A stretch of 64,000 nt of DNA from Mariniphaga sp. (GCA_024636975.1 JAGXGA010000034.1:1-64000); one strand, 5' to 3'. Positions 10,001 through 18,384 are shown, counted from the first letter of the stretch. Made by a program: numbers and translations. The notes: generated from the sequence alone by a model not told the origin.

Positions 10001-10129
10001 TTTTTATATGTTGCCCTGTATTTTGATTGGCTGCGTAAATTACTGCGGATACCTGCTCATTATAAATTCATTAAAAAACAAAAAAAAATAAATGCACCTA
10101 AGAGTGAGGAAAAGGAAATCAAAACTTAA
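7049..10129 (+). CDS. ABCG-type transporter, fused ATPase and permease
   Basis: A 1026-residue half-transporter. Residues 1-130 are a helical domain of unknown role. About 130-250 looks like a beta-rich FHA-like region. The ATPase follows, with Walker A GGSGVGKSTLL near 275, Q-loop YVPQDDLLFEDLT, signature ISGGQRKRLNVALE, Walker B AVLFVDEPTSGLSS and the switch His in NIHQPSS. A CTICGN motif sits near residue 490. The permease has five hydrophobic helices between about 585 and 750, then a long charged, coiled-coil-like insertion of roughly 200 residues, then a last helix near 980. The order ATPase then membrane domain is that of the ABCG/ABC-2 group. The substrate is unknown. The next three genes follow closely on the same strand, so transport may be tied to the Rsb-like signalling module. 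Confidence 0.93.
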   Translation: MNEVTLNALINLFALFSAISESNKEEAVRNFSLYLHQHFGISNDKDYLNLFEELLDLYGVDGEPAFPVDMAQQAYDISTNIKSRLRKNEQIMVFLRFLELVKNGNLSKAELLFETLAEVFQINKTEVNNFFAFIFYPSTDKINTPDFLIINNNENLGSHKYRHIPEKNLDGELVFLRSSLFGHYIFVFHGNEYLTIEGNPVIPGRFFAFKEGSVIRGPRISPIYYTDVASGFVDEAVKPSFIFSGEQIEFKFKNSNNGLHQFSFIEKSGQLIAIMGGSGVGKSTLLNILNGNIPVQHGQVKINQIDINEHKNEIEGLIGYVPQDDLLFEDLTVRENLYFNALLCFDQLSKPEIEEKVEKVLHELELHTFSELKVGSPLKKIISGGQRKRLNVALELIREPAVLFVDEPTSGLSSTDSEKVMLLLKQQARKGKLIIVNIHQPSSAIFKLFDKLWILDLGGRPIYTGNPLDAIIYFKREVNHVNAEIVECTICGNVNPEQVLEIIETKKIDNSGNFLPERRFGPEYWYTRYRKKARVKNVIRLAHSPALPAKSSKKPGLSKQFRIFFERNLRIKITDRQYLFINLLEAPLLAVIVAWFTRYSEGDEYIFFENKSLISYLFMAIVVVLFMGMSVSAEEIIKDRKILQRESFLNLSRFSYLNSKIVFLVILSAFQTFSFVLIGNLILGIHNMTLAYWLVLFSLAIFANLLGLNISSAFDSVVAIYILVPLLLIPQILLSGAIVKFDDLQNKNARVDLVPLTGEIMASRWAFEALAVKQFRENSYMSHFFETEKEMTQTRLRSDILTTELIGQIDLVDGWIRLEKPLHEISQKLKIIKNEIEKLDEETAHPEFQYTASLVPEKFNHEIAKLTIAHLTQIKEFFEKRYQNLKRGKDQLINQIEKKEGEQYLYNQKMRHHNKALEIMALNSDTKDFYRETPYGYMQKVAPIYKEPDTNFGRAHFLASQKSLLGYTIDTFIFNLTVIWLMSIFLYVALYFDWLRKLLRIPAHYKFIKKQKKINAPKSEEKEIKT

Positions 10130-10158
10130 CAGTAACCTAAATATTAGTTTCTTTAATA

Positions 10159-10578
10159 ATGGCAAACAAAAAAGTTAAGCATTACGTCATTAAAAATGAG
10201 ATAAGCGAACTTCCCCAGCTGGCAGAAGAAATTGAAAAGCTGGCTAATAAGTGGGAATTGTCGCAAACACTGGCCATGAATATCAACCTTGTGATTGAAG
10301 AAGCAGTTACCAACATTATTTTTTATGCTTTCACTGATGGAGGAAAACATGAAATCAATATTACCGTATCAGTTAATAACAACAGGCTCACCATCGTATT
10401 TACCGATAACGGAATTCCGTTTGATCCATTGTCACATCAAAAACCCGATATTACTTTACCTGCTGAAGAAAGAACTGTCGGGGGGCTTGGAATCTTTCTG
10501 ATGTCGCAGATTATGGATGAAATGCATTATAACAGAAATAAAAACCAGAATATTTTGACATTAACCAAAAGTATTTAG
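10159..10578 (+). CDS. RsbW-like serine kinase / anti-sigma factor
   Basis: A 139-residue GHKL ATPase of the HATPase_c_2 type. It shows the N-box NLVIEEAVTNIIFYAF, G1 FTDNGIPFDP and G2 VGGLGIFLM and has no His phosphorylation domain, which is the signature of RsbW/SpoIIAB-type kinases. Known members bind a target such as a sigma factor and phosphorylate a STAS antagonist on Ser. One base separates its stop from the STAS gene, a strong sign of co-translation and partnership. No alternative sigma factor is present in the window, so the target may be encoded elsewhere or may be another protein. Confidence 0.92.
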   Translation: MANKKVKHYVIKNEISELPQLAEEIEKLANKWELSQTLAMNINLVIEEAVTNIIFYAFTDGGKHEINITVSVNNNRLTIVFTDNGIPFDPLSHQKPDITLPAEERTVGGLGIFLMSQIMDEMHYNRNKNQNILTLTKSI

Positions 10579-10579
10579 T

Positions 10580-10912
10580 ATGAATATAAAAATAGAGAAA
10601 ATTGAAAGTTTTATCGTTTTAAAGATCAAGGGGCGGATCGATACCATGCACTCAGTTAAACTGGAGGTTGAGGTGGCCCAATTGTTTGAAAGAGGGGAAA
10701 AAAATATCATTTTCAACTGTGGCGAAATGAATTACATAAGCAGCTCAGGGTTAAGAGTATTTCTGGTTGCACAAAAAAAAGCAATTTCAATAAAAGGTAA
10801 ACTTTACCTGTGCAATTTACAACCTGCTATTCAGGAGATTTTTAATATATCAGGATTTTCAAATTTATTCAGAATATACGAAACCCAGGAAGAAATCCTT
10901 ATAAATCAATGA
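10580..10912 (+). CDS. RsbV-like STAS anti-sigma factor antagonist
   Basis: A 110-residue single STAS domain. The phospho-Ser motif is YISSSGLRVFL, with Ser55 as the likely site by comparison with SpoIIAA. Unphosphorylated STAS proteins bind the RsbW-type kinase and free its target; the kinase resets them by phosphorylation and an RsbU-type phosphatase (candidate at 4771) reverses this. It follows the kinase gene by one base. The length is normal for the family and no extra domain is present. Confidence 0.93.
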   Translation: MNIKIEKIESFIVLKIKGRIDTMHSVKLEVEVAQLFERGEKNIIFNCGEMNYISSSGLRVFLVAQKKAISIKGKLYLCNLQPAIQEIFNISGFSNLFRIYETQEEILINQ

Positions 10913-11052
10913 TTTTGGTTAACCCAAAGATATATCGGATTGTAGACTCCATCATGGAGATAAAGCTGTTTCAGGGTAAAATCCGCATCCTGGTCAATGG
11001 TCATGTTCCAGTACTTACAAGTTGATATTTTAACTCTTTAATTTTGAATAAT

Positions 11053-12441
11053 ATGCAACTTTCTCTTGGTCCACTTATATTTACACTGCTGCTTACACAA
11101 CGGCTATTCAGGTTTTCGAAGATAAACAATCATCCGAAGTGGGAACGGTTATTCAGATATGCCCGTTATTTTTCTGTATTCCTGTTTTTTGCAGAAATAT
11201 TTATTGCGGCGTCAGAATTTACCCAATGGATATGGCATATAATACTGATTTCCCTTATCCTTTTTGCCTTTCAGCAAAAGGAAATGCGTTCCCTGCGAAT
11301 GTTTTTAGTTGCATTTATTCCATATGTAATCGTGTCTTTTTTTAGCGACTTAGCCCAGGTAATACTAAACGATTTTTATAACCGGCGGGAAGGATATTTC
11401 GAAACTGCAACAATGCTTTCAATTATATGGCTGGTGGCCATATTGTTCAGTAATTACAGACAAAATAAGGCAGCAGAAAAAGAACGGATAAAAAGACAGC
11501 ATGAAGATGAAATTAACAGGGCAATAGCTATCCGGAAGGTCGAACTGGAAGGATTGGTTGCTGAACGCACCTCTGAGATCACCCGGCAGAAAGAGGAATT
11601 GGAGCAAACACTTCATGAACTGCGTGCTACCCAGGATCAGCTTATCCAGTCTGAAAAAATGGCATCGCTGGGAGAACTTACTGCCGGTATAGCCCACGAA
11701 ATTCAAAACCCGCTGAACTTTGTAAATAACTTTTCTGAAGTAAGCAGTGAACTGCTGGATGAAATGAAAGAAGAACTGGAAAAGAATAATACGGGCGAAG
11801 CATCGGCACTTGCAGATGATATTAAACAAAATCTTGAAAAGATAATACACCACGGCAAGCGGGCCGACAGCATTGTGAAAGGAATGCTTCAACACAGTCG
11901 CAGCAGCAGCGGGATTAAGGAGCCAACCGACATTAATGCCCTGGCTGATGAGTATTTACGATTAGCTTATCATGGGTTACGGGCTAAGGATAAATCGTTC
12001 AACGCAACGCTTGAAACCAATTTCGATGAATCACTTGGATCGATTAACATTGTGCCTCAGGAAATCGGCAGAGTTATCCTGAATTTATTGACAAATGCCT
12101 TTTACTCAGTTACTTTAAAGAAAAAACAATTCGAAAAAGACATCTCCAGGGATAACAAAATATCCGAAACAGAACAATACAAACCTACCGTGTTCATTGG
12201 CACCAGGAAGCTGAAGGGGAAAGTGGAAATAAAAGTCAGCGATAATGGGAATGGCATACCACAGGCAGCAGTCGATAAAATATTTCAGCCCTTTTTCACT
12301 ACAAAACCGAGCGGTAAAGGAACAGGACTGGGTTTGAGCATGAGCTACGAAATAGTAACCAATGCTCATGGTGGGGAGCTGAAAGTGGAAAACAAGGAAG
12401 GTGAAGGTGCAACCTTTACAATTATTTTACCCGTTAAATAA
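11053..12441 (+). CDS. Multi-pass membrane sensor histidine kinase
   Basis: A 462-residue kinase. I start it at ATG 11053 (MQLSLGPLIF) rather than at the TTG nine bases upstream. Five hydrophobic helices fill residues 1-150, followed by a coiled coil (about 155-205) and the kinase core. His215 is in [11 protein letters not shown]; the N-box is ILNLLTNAFYSV, G1 DNGNGIP, then FQPFFTTK and GTGLGLSMSYEIV. The core is almost the same as in the kinases at 1 and 1783, but the sensor part is an integral membrane unit rather than TPR. The lone receiver gene begins 13 bases after its stop, so the pair forms a two-component system that may feed the phosphatase at 4771. Confidence 0.94.
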   Translation: MQLSLGPLIFTLLLTQRLFRFSKINNHPKWERLFRYARYFSVFLFFAEIFIAASEFTQWIWHIILISLILFAFQQKEMRSLRMFLVAFIPYVIVSFFSDLAQVILNDFYNRREGYFETATMLSIIWLVAILFSNYRQNKAAEKERIKRQHEDEINRAIAIRKVELEGLVAERTSEITRQKEELEQTLHELRATQDQLIQSEKMASLGELTAGIAHEIQNPLNFVNNFSEVSSELLDEMKEELEKNNTGEASALADDIKQNLEKIIHHGKRADSIVKGMLQHSRSSSGIKEPTDINALADEYLRLAYHGLRAKDKSFNATLETNFDESLGSINIVPQEIGRVILNLLTNAFYSVTLKKKQFEKDISRDNKISETEQYKPTVFIGTRKLKGKVEIKVSDNGNGIPQAAVDKIFQPFFTTKPSGKGTGLGLSMSYEIVTNAHGGELKVENKEGEGATFTIILPVK

Positions 12442-12454
12442 ATAAATACCCGAT

Positions 12455-12832
12455 ATGAAAATTTTGGTAGTTGACGATGAAAGAGACATTCAACCTTTAT
12501 TTGAGCAAAGATTCAGAAAAGAAATAAGATCAGGCGAAATAAAATTTGTTTTTGCCTACTCCGGCGAAGATGCGTTAAACTGTCTCAAAAATTATTTACA
12601 TGAGGCTGTGCTCATCCTTTCCGATATCAATATGCCAGGAATGAGCGGACTTGAATTACTCGATCAGATTAAAAAGAAAAATCATACACCCCCTCCCGTG
12701 GTAATGATGATAACTGCGTACGGCGATGATGAGAATTACAGGCGGGCAATGGAACTGGGGGCCGACGACTTCCTTACCAAACCTGTGGATTTTTCAACAT
12801 TAAAGGAAAAAATAAGAGCATTAAAAGAATAG
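12455..12832 (+). CDS. Single-domain response regulator
   Basis: A 125-residue receiver with no output domain. It has the acidic pair DD at residues 7-8, phosphoacceptor Asp57 (ILSDINMPGMSG), the Thr of MITAYGDD and the Lys of FLTKPVDF. It follows the kinase gene by 13 bases and is surely its partner. Stand-alone receivers usually act as phosphate carriers or bind a protein. Its receiver resembles that of the RsbU-type protein at 4771, so the two could compete for the same kinase. Confidence 0.93.
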   Translation: MKILVVDDERDIQPLFEQRFRKEIRSGEIKFVFAYSGEDALNCLKNYLHEAVLILSDINMPGMSGLELLDQIKKKNHTPPPVVMMITAYGDDENYRRAMELGADDFLTKPVDFSTLKEKIRALKE

Positions 12833-13141
12833 ATGAATAATAAAAATCGAATGGTTCTACAACTACGTAATTGTTTTATTTTCTCCCCTCACCTCTGGCA
12901 CAGGTAATAATTCCCGTGTTGGAAACGTATTGCTGATTTGTACTGACTTTCCCTGGATAGTATTTATATTATTTACCGGCCAAAAATATCTTTTGGCTGA
13001 ATTTTTTGTTTTTAGCTGTTGGTTTAAAAATTGACTTTATAGCCTGAGTCTGTCAGCTATCGATAAGGATTATAAATTTTACTAAACAGAATCAACTTTG
13101 CAGATGTTAATGAAAACAGAACCTCATAAACACATTGTGCA
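12833..13141. other. Intergenic stretch, nothing recognised
   Basis: About 309 bp between the receiver gene and the CPBP protease gene. It is AT-rich and I see no hairpin with a T-tract, RNA gene or coding frame that I can support. Confidence 0.4.
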
Positions 13142-13888
13142 ATGCGTATGGCTAATAATAAGAACCAATTATATACCACATTAAAAAAGAAGGAAGCAAA
13201 TGCGAATAATTCAAATGACAGTCCGCACTTAAACGGCAATAAAATCAATTTGAGAAAAGTAACCCGTGGGCTTGAATTCACCCTCCTCTTTTTTGGTGTT
13301 CCTTTACTTATTTATTCTGAATCGCTTGTTCAACACTCCAGTCTCGTGCTTTTACCCGTATTGGCCGGGATGATTCTATATTTTATGGTTAAAAAAGATT
13401 TCAACCTTAAATCATTAATCCGGTTAAATGTTCCCCGTTCCATGATATGGAAAAATATTGGTCTTGTGTTTTTATCAGGATTTTTTCTTATAGTATTTGT
13501 TTATTTTTATGAACCAGAGAACCTCTTCAACCTTCCAAAGGAAAATCCAAATATATGGTTGATGCTTATTATTTTCTACCCCTTATTTTCTGCATACAGC
13601 CAGGAAGTGGTTTACCGGACATTCCAGTTCACCCGCTATCGTGATCTCCTTAAAAACAGGAATTTCCTGATAGCTGTAAGCGGCATTACATTCGCCTTTG
13701 CACATATTGTATATTATCATCCGCTTTCGATGCTTCTTACACTTGTTGCAGGAGTGTATCTTGCCTGGGTATACAGGGAAACTAAAAGTGTTCTTTTCAC
13801 AGCAATTCTGCATTCACTGCTCGGAATCCTGGTTTTCACAGTTGGGCTTGGAGAATATTTCTGGCTTAATATGGAAAGACATTTGTGA
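13142..13888 (+). CDS. CPBP family intramembrane protease-like protein
   Basis: A 248-residue membrane protein with about six to eight hydrophobic helices after a polar N-terminal 40 residues. The CPBP (Abi/CAAX) motifs are present: SQEVVYR (Glu155, Arg159) for motif 1, FAFAH (His188) for motif 2 and LHSLLG (His224) for motif 3. Motif 1 has Gln in place of the first Glu of the usual EExxxR. In other families of this group the enzyme cleaves or modifies membrane proteins; the substrate here is unknown. Two in-frame ATGs six bases apart could serve as start; I keep the first. Confidence 0.85.
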   Translation: MRMANNKNQLYTTLKKKEANANNSNDSPHLNGNKINLRKVTRGLEFTLLFFGVPLLIYSESLVQHSSLVLLPVLAGMILYFMVKKDFNLKSLIRLNVPRSMIWKNIGLVFLSGFFLIVFVYFYEPENLFNLPKENPNIWLMLIIFYPLFSAYSQEVVYRTFQFTRYRDLLKNRNFLIAVSGITFAFAHIVYYHPLSMLLTLVAGVYLAWVYRETKSVLFTAILHSLLGILVFTVGLGEYFWLNMERHL

Positions 13889-13941
13889 AAATATTTTCTT
13901 AACTTGGCTCATGCAGAATAAAAATTCAAAATATATATACG

Positions 13942-14760
13942 ATGCAAAGAAACTTATGGATTGCGATCTGTGCTTTAATAATTATAAGCATAAGTACAGG
14001 ATTAACTTACGGCAGGAAAATTAATGACGATAAACAGAACAACCGGCAAGAACCTGTGCAATTATTTAACGGGAAAAACCTCGATGGCTGGTATACCTTT
14101 CTGCAAAACCGTGGCCGGAATAACGACCCCAAAGAAGTGTTTACCGTAAAAGATGGCATGATCAGAATATCAGGTGAAGAATGGGGAAGCCTGACCAGCA
14201 ATGAAGAATTCGAAAATTACAGGTTAGTTACTGAATTTAAATGGGGAGGAAAAACCTATGAACCAAGATTAACCAATGCACGGGATTGTGGTTTGCTTTT
14301 GCACTCACGGGGGGAAGATGGAGGCTCCGGAGGAATCTGGATGCATTCAATCGAATGTCAGATTATTGAAGGGGGCACAGGTGATATAATAGTTGTTGGT
14401 GATGGTACCAAAAACTTCAGTGTAACTTCTGCTGTGGCAACTAAACAACAGGGCAATTCATTTGTCTTTAAACCCAGTGGACATCTTGAGACAATTTATT
14501 CGGGACGCATTAACTGGTTTAATCGTGATCCCGAATGGAAAGATACACTTGGCTTCAGGGGAAGGAATGATGTGGAAAAACCCGTTGGAGAATGGAATAC
14601 ACTGGAATGCCTAGCCGATGGCGATCGTTTAAGCTTTCATTTGAATGGGATACTGGTTAATGAAGCAACAAGAGTACAACCACAAAAAGGCCGCATACAG
14701 ATTCAGTCGGAAGGGGCCGAAATATACATCCGAAAAATTGATTTAATAAGTCTTCCTTAA
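13942..14760 (+). CDS. Secreted DUF1080 (3-keto-disaccharide hydrolase) protein
   Basis: A 272-residue protein with a signal peptide (residues 1-24, ending near LTYG). The rest is a DUF1080 domain of the concanavalin-like fold, opening with LFNGKNLDGWYTF and containing the expected DCGLLLHSRGEDGG and GSLTSNEEF segments. Members cleave 3-keto-glycosides or bind sugars in the periplasm. A second DUF1080 protein is at 20806, and a Gfo/Idh/MocA oxidoreductase at 17254 could make the 3-keto group; they are not in one operon, so a shared pathway is only a suggestion. Confidence 0.9.
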   Translation: MQRNLWIAICALIIISISTGLTYGRKINDDKQNNRQEPVQLFNGKNLDGWYTFLQNRGRNNDPKEVFTVKDGMIRISGEEWGSLTSNEEFENYRLVTEFKWGGKTYEPRLTNARDCGLLLHSRGEDGGSGGIWMHSIECQIIEGGTGDIIVVGDGTKNFSVTSAVATKQQGNSFVFKPSGHLETIYSGRINWFNRDPEWKDTLGFRGRNDVEKPVGEWNTLECLADGDRLSFHLNGILVNEATRVQPQKGRIQIQSEGAEIYIRKIDLISLP

Positions 14761-14863
14761 ACCTTTAGAGCAATATTATTTTTTATCATTAAGTATGGTA
14801 AACCAATCAATATGTCAATAAAATAAAGATATTTGTATCTTTAACCTAGTAATTAGAAATAAA

Positions 14864-16324
14864 TTGAAAATAAAAGATCGGGAGTTAAGCTTTAGGTTAA
14901 TACTGGAAGCCTCACCTGTTGCCTTGATATTAACTAATAATAATGGTAAAATAATTTATCTGAATAATTTTGCCGAAAACATGTTTGGTTACAAGGGAAA
15001 AGAATTGGAAGGCAAGGGAGTAGAAACGCTTCTCCTTGATATGAATACTATTAAACCCCCTGAATTCTGGAAAATTTATTTTTCCCAACCAACATCAATC
15101 AGGCTTGGAGAGGATAATGCATTTTCGGCGGAAATGAAAACCGGGAAAAAGTTTCCTGCAGAAGTTCAGATGAATCCAATCGAAACAGAAGAAAGCATTT
15201 ACGTATTAATAACAATCACAAATGTTTCGGAGCGAATTAAAGCAAATGAGCAGCTGCGAATGGTTGTTGACTCGGCTCCCAATGCAATGATTTTAACCGA
15301 TTCATCAGGGAAAATTTCAATGATAAATAAACAAACAGAAGTGCTTTTCGGATACGAACGTAATGAACTCATTGGGGAGAAAATAGAGATTCTTGTACCC
15401 CGGAGATTGAAGCAGCATCATCCGCACCACCGGCAAAAATTTCATGACCATCCTAAAGCACGTCCTATGGGTGCAGGGCGTGATCTATTTGGGGTAAAAA
15501 AAGACGGCACTGAAATTCCTGTGGAAATTGGACTAAATCCTGTTGAAAAAGATGAAGAAATGCTTGTGTTGGCTTCGGTAATTGACATTACTGAGAGAAA
15601 GAAAAACGAAAAAGCCGTCCGTTTATATGCAAGGCAGATAGAAGAAAAAAATAAAGAGCTTGAGGAATTTACAAATGTTGCATCACATGACCTGCGCGAA
15701 CCATTGAATTCAATAATAGGTTTTACTGAACTCCTGTTGCAAAGAAAAAGTGATCAACTTGATGAGGATGGGATTAAAATGCTTGACTATATTGGCAAGT
15801 CTTCAGCACGAATGTCCGAAATGATCATTGGCCTACTTGACTATGCCCGTCTGGGCAACAGCAAGGAGTTATTTCTGACTGATTTGAATAAACTGTTGTT
15901 GAATGTATTACTTGATCTTGACTCCTCAATTAAAGCTTCACAGGCAGAGGTACAAACGGGTGAAATGCCTGTCCTGAATGTTTATCGAATGGAATTTAGG
16001 TCATTGTTTCAAAATCTTGTCAGCAATGCATTAAAGTACAGAAAGCCTGATGTTGCGCCACAAATTTCCATATCATCTAAGCAGGTTCAATATGGGTGGG
16101 AGTTTACAGTAAGCGATAATGGCATTGGAATTCCTGAAGCTGAAAAAGAAAAAGTGTTTAATTTATTCCACCGTCTTCACAAAAGGAGTGAATTTGAAGG
16201 AACAGGGATAGGATTAGCTCATTGCAGAAAAATAGCAGAACTTCACAGAGGCAGAATTTGGGTAGAATCGGAAGTAGACAGAGGAAGTACTTTTTATTTC
16301 TTCATTCCTTCCGGTTTAATATGA
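14864..16324 (+). CDS. Soluble PAS-PAS histidine kinase
   Basis: A 486-residue cytoplasmic kinase with no membrane helix. Two PAS domains (about 8-125 and 128-250; the second contains HHRQKFHDHPKARPMG and FGVKKDGTEIPVE) lead by a coiled coil to the kinase core. His275 is in VASHDLREPLNSIIGF, followed by the N-box QNLVSNALKY, G1 DNGIGIP, the F-box KVFNLFHRL and G2 GTGIGLAHCRK. The start is TTG: no ATG is in frame between the upstream stop at 14819 and residue 39, and the PAS fold needs the first residues. No receiver gene is adjacent, so it is an orphan. The PAS domains may bind a small ligand or redox cofactor that the sequence does not reveal. Confidence 0.92.
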   Translation: MKIKDRELSFRLILEASPVALILTNNNGKIIYLNNFAENMFGYKGKELEGKGVETLLLDMNTIKPPEFWKIYFSQPTSIRLGEDNAFSAEMKTGKKFPAEVQMNPIETEESIYVLITITNVSERIKANEQLRMVVDSAPNAMILTDSSGKISMINKQTEVLFGYERNELIGEKIEILVPRRLKQHHPHHRQKFHDHPKARPMGAGRDLFGVKKDGTEIPVEIGLNPVEKDEEMLVLASVIDITERKKNEKAVRLYARQIEEKNKELEEFTNVASHDLREPLNSIIGFTELLLQRKSDQLDEDGIKMLDYIGKSSARMSEMIIGLLDYARLGNSKELFLTDLNKLLLNVLLDLDSSIKASQAEVQTGEMPVLNVYRMEFRSLFQNLVSNALKYRKPDVAPQISISSKQVQYGWEFTVSDNGIGIPEAEKEKVFNLFHRLHKRSEFEGTGIGLAHCRKIAELHRGRIWVESEVDRGSTFYFFIPSGLI

Positions 16325-16414
16325 ATACGAGCATCTGATTAAAAAAATAGTGACCTATCTGTTTATTTAAAACAGCCTTCGTATATTTATACACGTACTA
16401 AAAACTTAAGTATA

Positions 16415-17080
16415 ATGGACTCACTTCTAAAAATTGCCTTTAATGAATTAGGTACTGAAGAAATTACAGGAGATCAGCATAATCCTGAGATCCTGAAGTA
16501 TGCGCAAGATACCGGCATTCATGATGTAACAACTGATGAAATTCCCTGGTGCAGTACATTTGTGAACTGGGTTGCCTGGAAATGTGGTTTGCAGCATTCA
16601 GGAAAATCCAACGCCCGTTCCTGGTTAAATGTTGGCCAACGGGTTTCTTCTCCCGAACCCGGTGATGTTGTGGTATTTTGGCGTGAGGACCCGCAATCAT
16701 GGAAAGGGCATGTAGGCTTTTTCATTGGAATTTCACCCGATTTGAGCCGGGTGTACTGCTTGGGTGGTAACCAGGGAAACCGTGTATCGGTTTCAGCCTA
16801 CCGGAAAGAGACTGTTCTTTCGTACCAGCGCCTGGCTCCCTTAGACAGACTTACAGTCCCGGATCCAACATTAGTTAAAGGAAGCAGGGGAATGCAGGTA
16901 GTTGCACTTCAGGATGCACTGAAAATGTTAAGCATTGATGTCGGTACTTCCGACGGTGCTTTTGGTCCCAGGACTGAAACCGGAGTAAAGGAACTTCAGT
17001 CACGCAAACCTTTCCTCCCAATTGATGGCGTATATAATGATGTAACACGTGATTTGCTTGAATCACTTCTTCAGGCTTAA
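16415..17080 (+). CDS. CHAP/NlpC-like amidase with peptidoglycan-binding domain
   Basis: A 221-residue protein. Residues 1-145 are a papain-like cell-wall hydrolase domain of the TIGR02594 type, with catalytic Cys46 (PWCSTFVNW), His99 (GHVGFFIG) and Asn119 (GGNQGN). Residues about 150-220 are a PG_binding_1 domain (VKGSRGMQVVALQDAL, DGAFGPRTE). It should cleave a peptide bond in the peptidoglycan stem. There is no signal peptide, as in phage-type endolysins, so how it reaches the wall is unclear. No phage gene is nearby. Confidence 0.9.
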   Translation: MDSLLKIAFNELGTEEITGDQHNPEILKYAQDTGIHDVTTDEIPWCSTFVNWVAWKCGLQHSGKSNARSWLNVGQRVSSPEPGDVVVFWREDPQSWKGHVGFFIGISPDLSRVYCLGGNQGNRVSVSAYRKETVLSYQRLAPLDRLTVPDPTLVKGSRGMQVVALQDALKMLSIDVGTSDGAFGPRTETGVKELQSRKPFLPIDGVYNDVTRDLLESLLQA

Positions 17081-17253
17081 TCCCAATTTTTAAGCTTCAT
17101 AAATTAATTAAATTGAGCTACTTTTGTATCTGAAGGTAAACAATCTGTCAGGATTAACCATCGGAGTATAAAAGTATTATCTTTATTTACAGTAAAAATT
17201 ATTTCTACAGGAGATTGATGCAATACAGAACAGTAAAAAATATTTATTAACTA

Positions 17254-18384
17254 ATGATTACAAAACCATATAAAATTGCAATACTGGGTTGTGGAAAGGT
17301 AGCTCATCTTCATGCTCAGGCAATCGAAAACCTTTCAAATGCCCAACTTACTGCAGTATGGAGCAGGACCAAAGCTTCGGCAGAAAAGTTTGCTAAACAG
17401 TATAAAGCGAGACCATTCGACAACATCTCAGAAATGATAAAGAATGAGGGAATTGATTTGGTACTTGTATGCACCCCTCACCCTTTTCACCGGGAACCTG
17501 CAGTTGAGGCAGCAAAAGCCGGGGCCCATATTCTTGTTGAGAAGCCATTGGCATCAACGTTGGAAGACTGTGATGCCATAATAAATGCCTGTAACAAGGC
17601 AGGTGTTCATTTGGGCGTTATCAGCCAGCGCCGCTGGTATGCTCCGGTAAAGAGAGTTAAAAATGCCATTGAAGCCGGAAAGATTGGTAAACCGGTATTT
17701 GGTACAATAAATATGTTGGGCTGGCGCGATAAAAAATATTACGATGCAGATGAATGGCGCGGTAACTGGCAGATGGAAGGCGGTGGCGTACTGGTTAATC
17801 AGGCGCCCCATCAGCTCGATATATTGCTTTGGTACATGGGCGAAATTGAAGAAGTATATGGCTTATGGAAAAACCTTAACCACCCATACATCGAAGTGGA
17901 AGATACTGCACTTGCAATTGTGAAATTTAAAAATGGTGCAATTGGTAATATAATTGTCAGTAATTCTCAAAAACCTGGGATTTACGGGAAAGTACAGGTA
18001 CATGGTGAAAACGGTGCTTCAGTAGGTGTTCAGACCGATGGCGGAGCAATGTTCATAGCAGGCTCTTCAAATGTTGCAGAACCCCCGGTAAATGATCTGT
18101 GGACCGTTCCCGGTGAAGAACACAAATTAAAAAAGTGGGTTAAGAACGACACAAAGTTTTTTCATACCATTGATCCTACTATTTTTTACATGGAAAGGCA
18201 AATTGAAGATTTTCTTAATGCACTGGAAACAGGAAGCAAACCTCTTGTTACCGGAGAAGATGGTCGCCGGACAGTAGAACTGTTCACTGCCATTTACCGC
18301 TCCACGCGCGGGAATAAACCGGTTAAATTTCCACTGATGTCTGAAGGAACAGACGATATGGACGGTAGGTTATCCAACCTATAA
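17254..18384 (+). CDS. Gfo/Idh/MocA family oxidoreductase
   Basis: A 376-residue cytoplasmic dehydrogenase. The N-terminal Rossmann fold begins IAILGCGKVAHLHA, and the family motif VEKPLAS and the conserved GGVLVNQAPHQLD helix are present, with the usual beta-sheet C-terminal domain. Members oxidise or reduce a sugar or inositol hydroxyl with NAD(P). No Tat signal is present, unlike many of its relatives in this phylum. The last six bases overlap the 3' end of the convergent folE gene. A TAnnTTTG-like box is at 17119-17126 but I find no TTG at the right distance upstream. Confidence 0.93.
   Translation: MITKPYKIAILGCGKVAHLHAQAIENLSNAQLTAVWSRTKASAEKFAKQYKARPFDNISEMIKNEGIDLVLVCTPHPFHREPAVEAAKAGAHILVEKPLASTLEDCDAIINACNKAGVHLGVISQRRWYAPVKRVKNAIEAGKIGKPVFGTINMLGWRDKKYYDADEWRGNWQMEGGGVLVNQAPHQLDILLWYMGEIEEVYGLWKNLNHPYIEVEDTALAIVKFKNGAIGNIIVSNSQKPGIYGKVQVHGENGASVGVQTDGGAMFIAGSSNVAEPPVNDLWTVPGEEHKLKKWVKNDTKFFHTIDPTIFYMERQIEDFLNALETGSKPLVTGEDGRRTVELFTAIYRSTRGNKPVKFPLMSEGTDDMDGRLSNL

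Noticed and set aside
11419-11895. Long open frame (158 codons) on the minus strand
   Set aside because: It is the antisense shadow of the kinase core at 11053; codons are rich in Phe, Cys and His and match no family.
16415-17080. Sign of a prophage
   Set aside because: The amidase-like protein resembles endolysins, but no holin, capsid, tail or integrase gene is near it.
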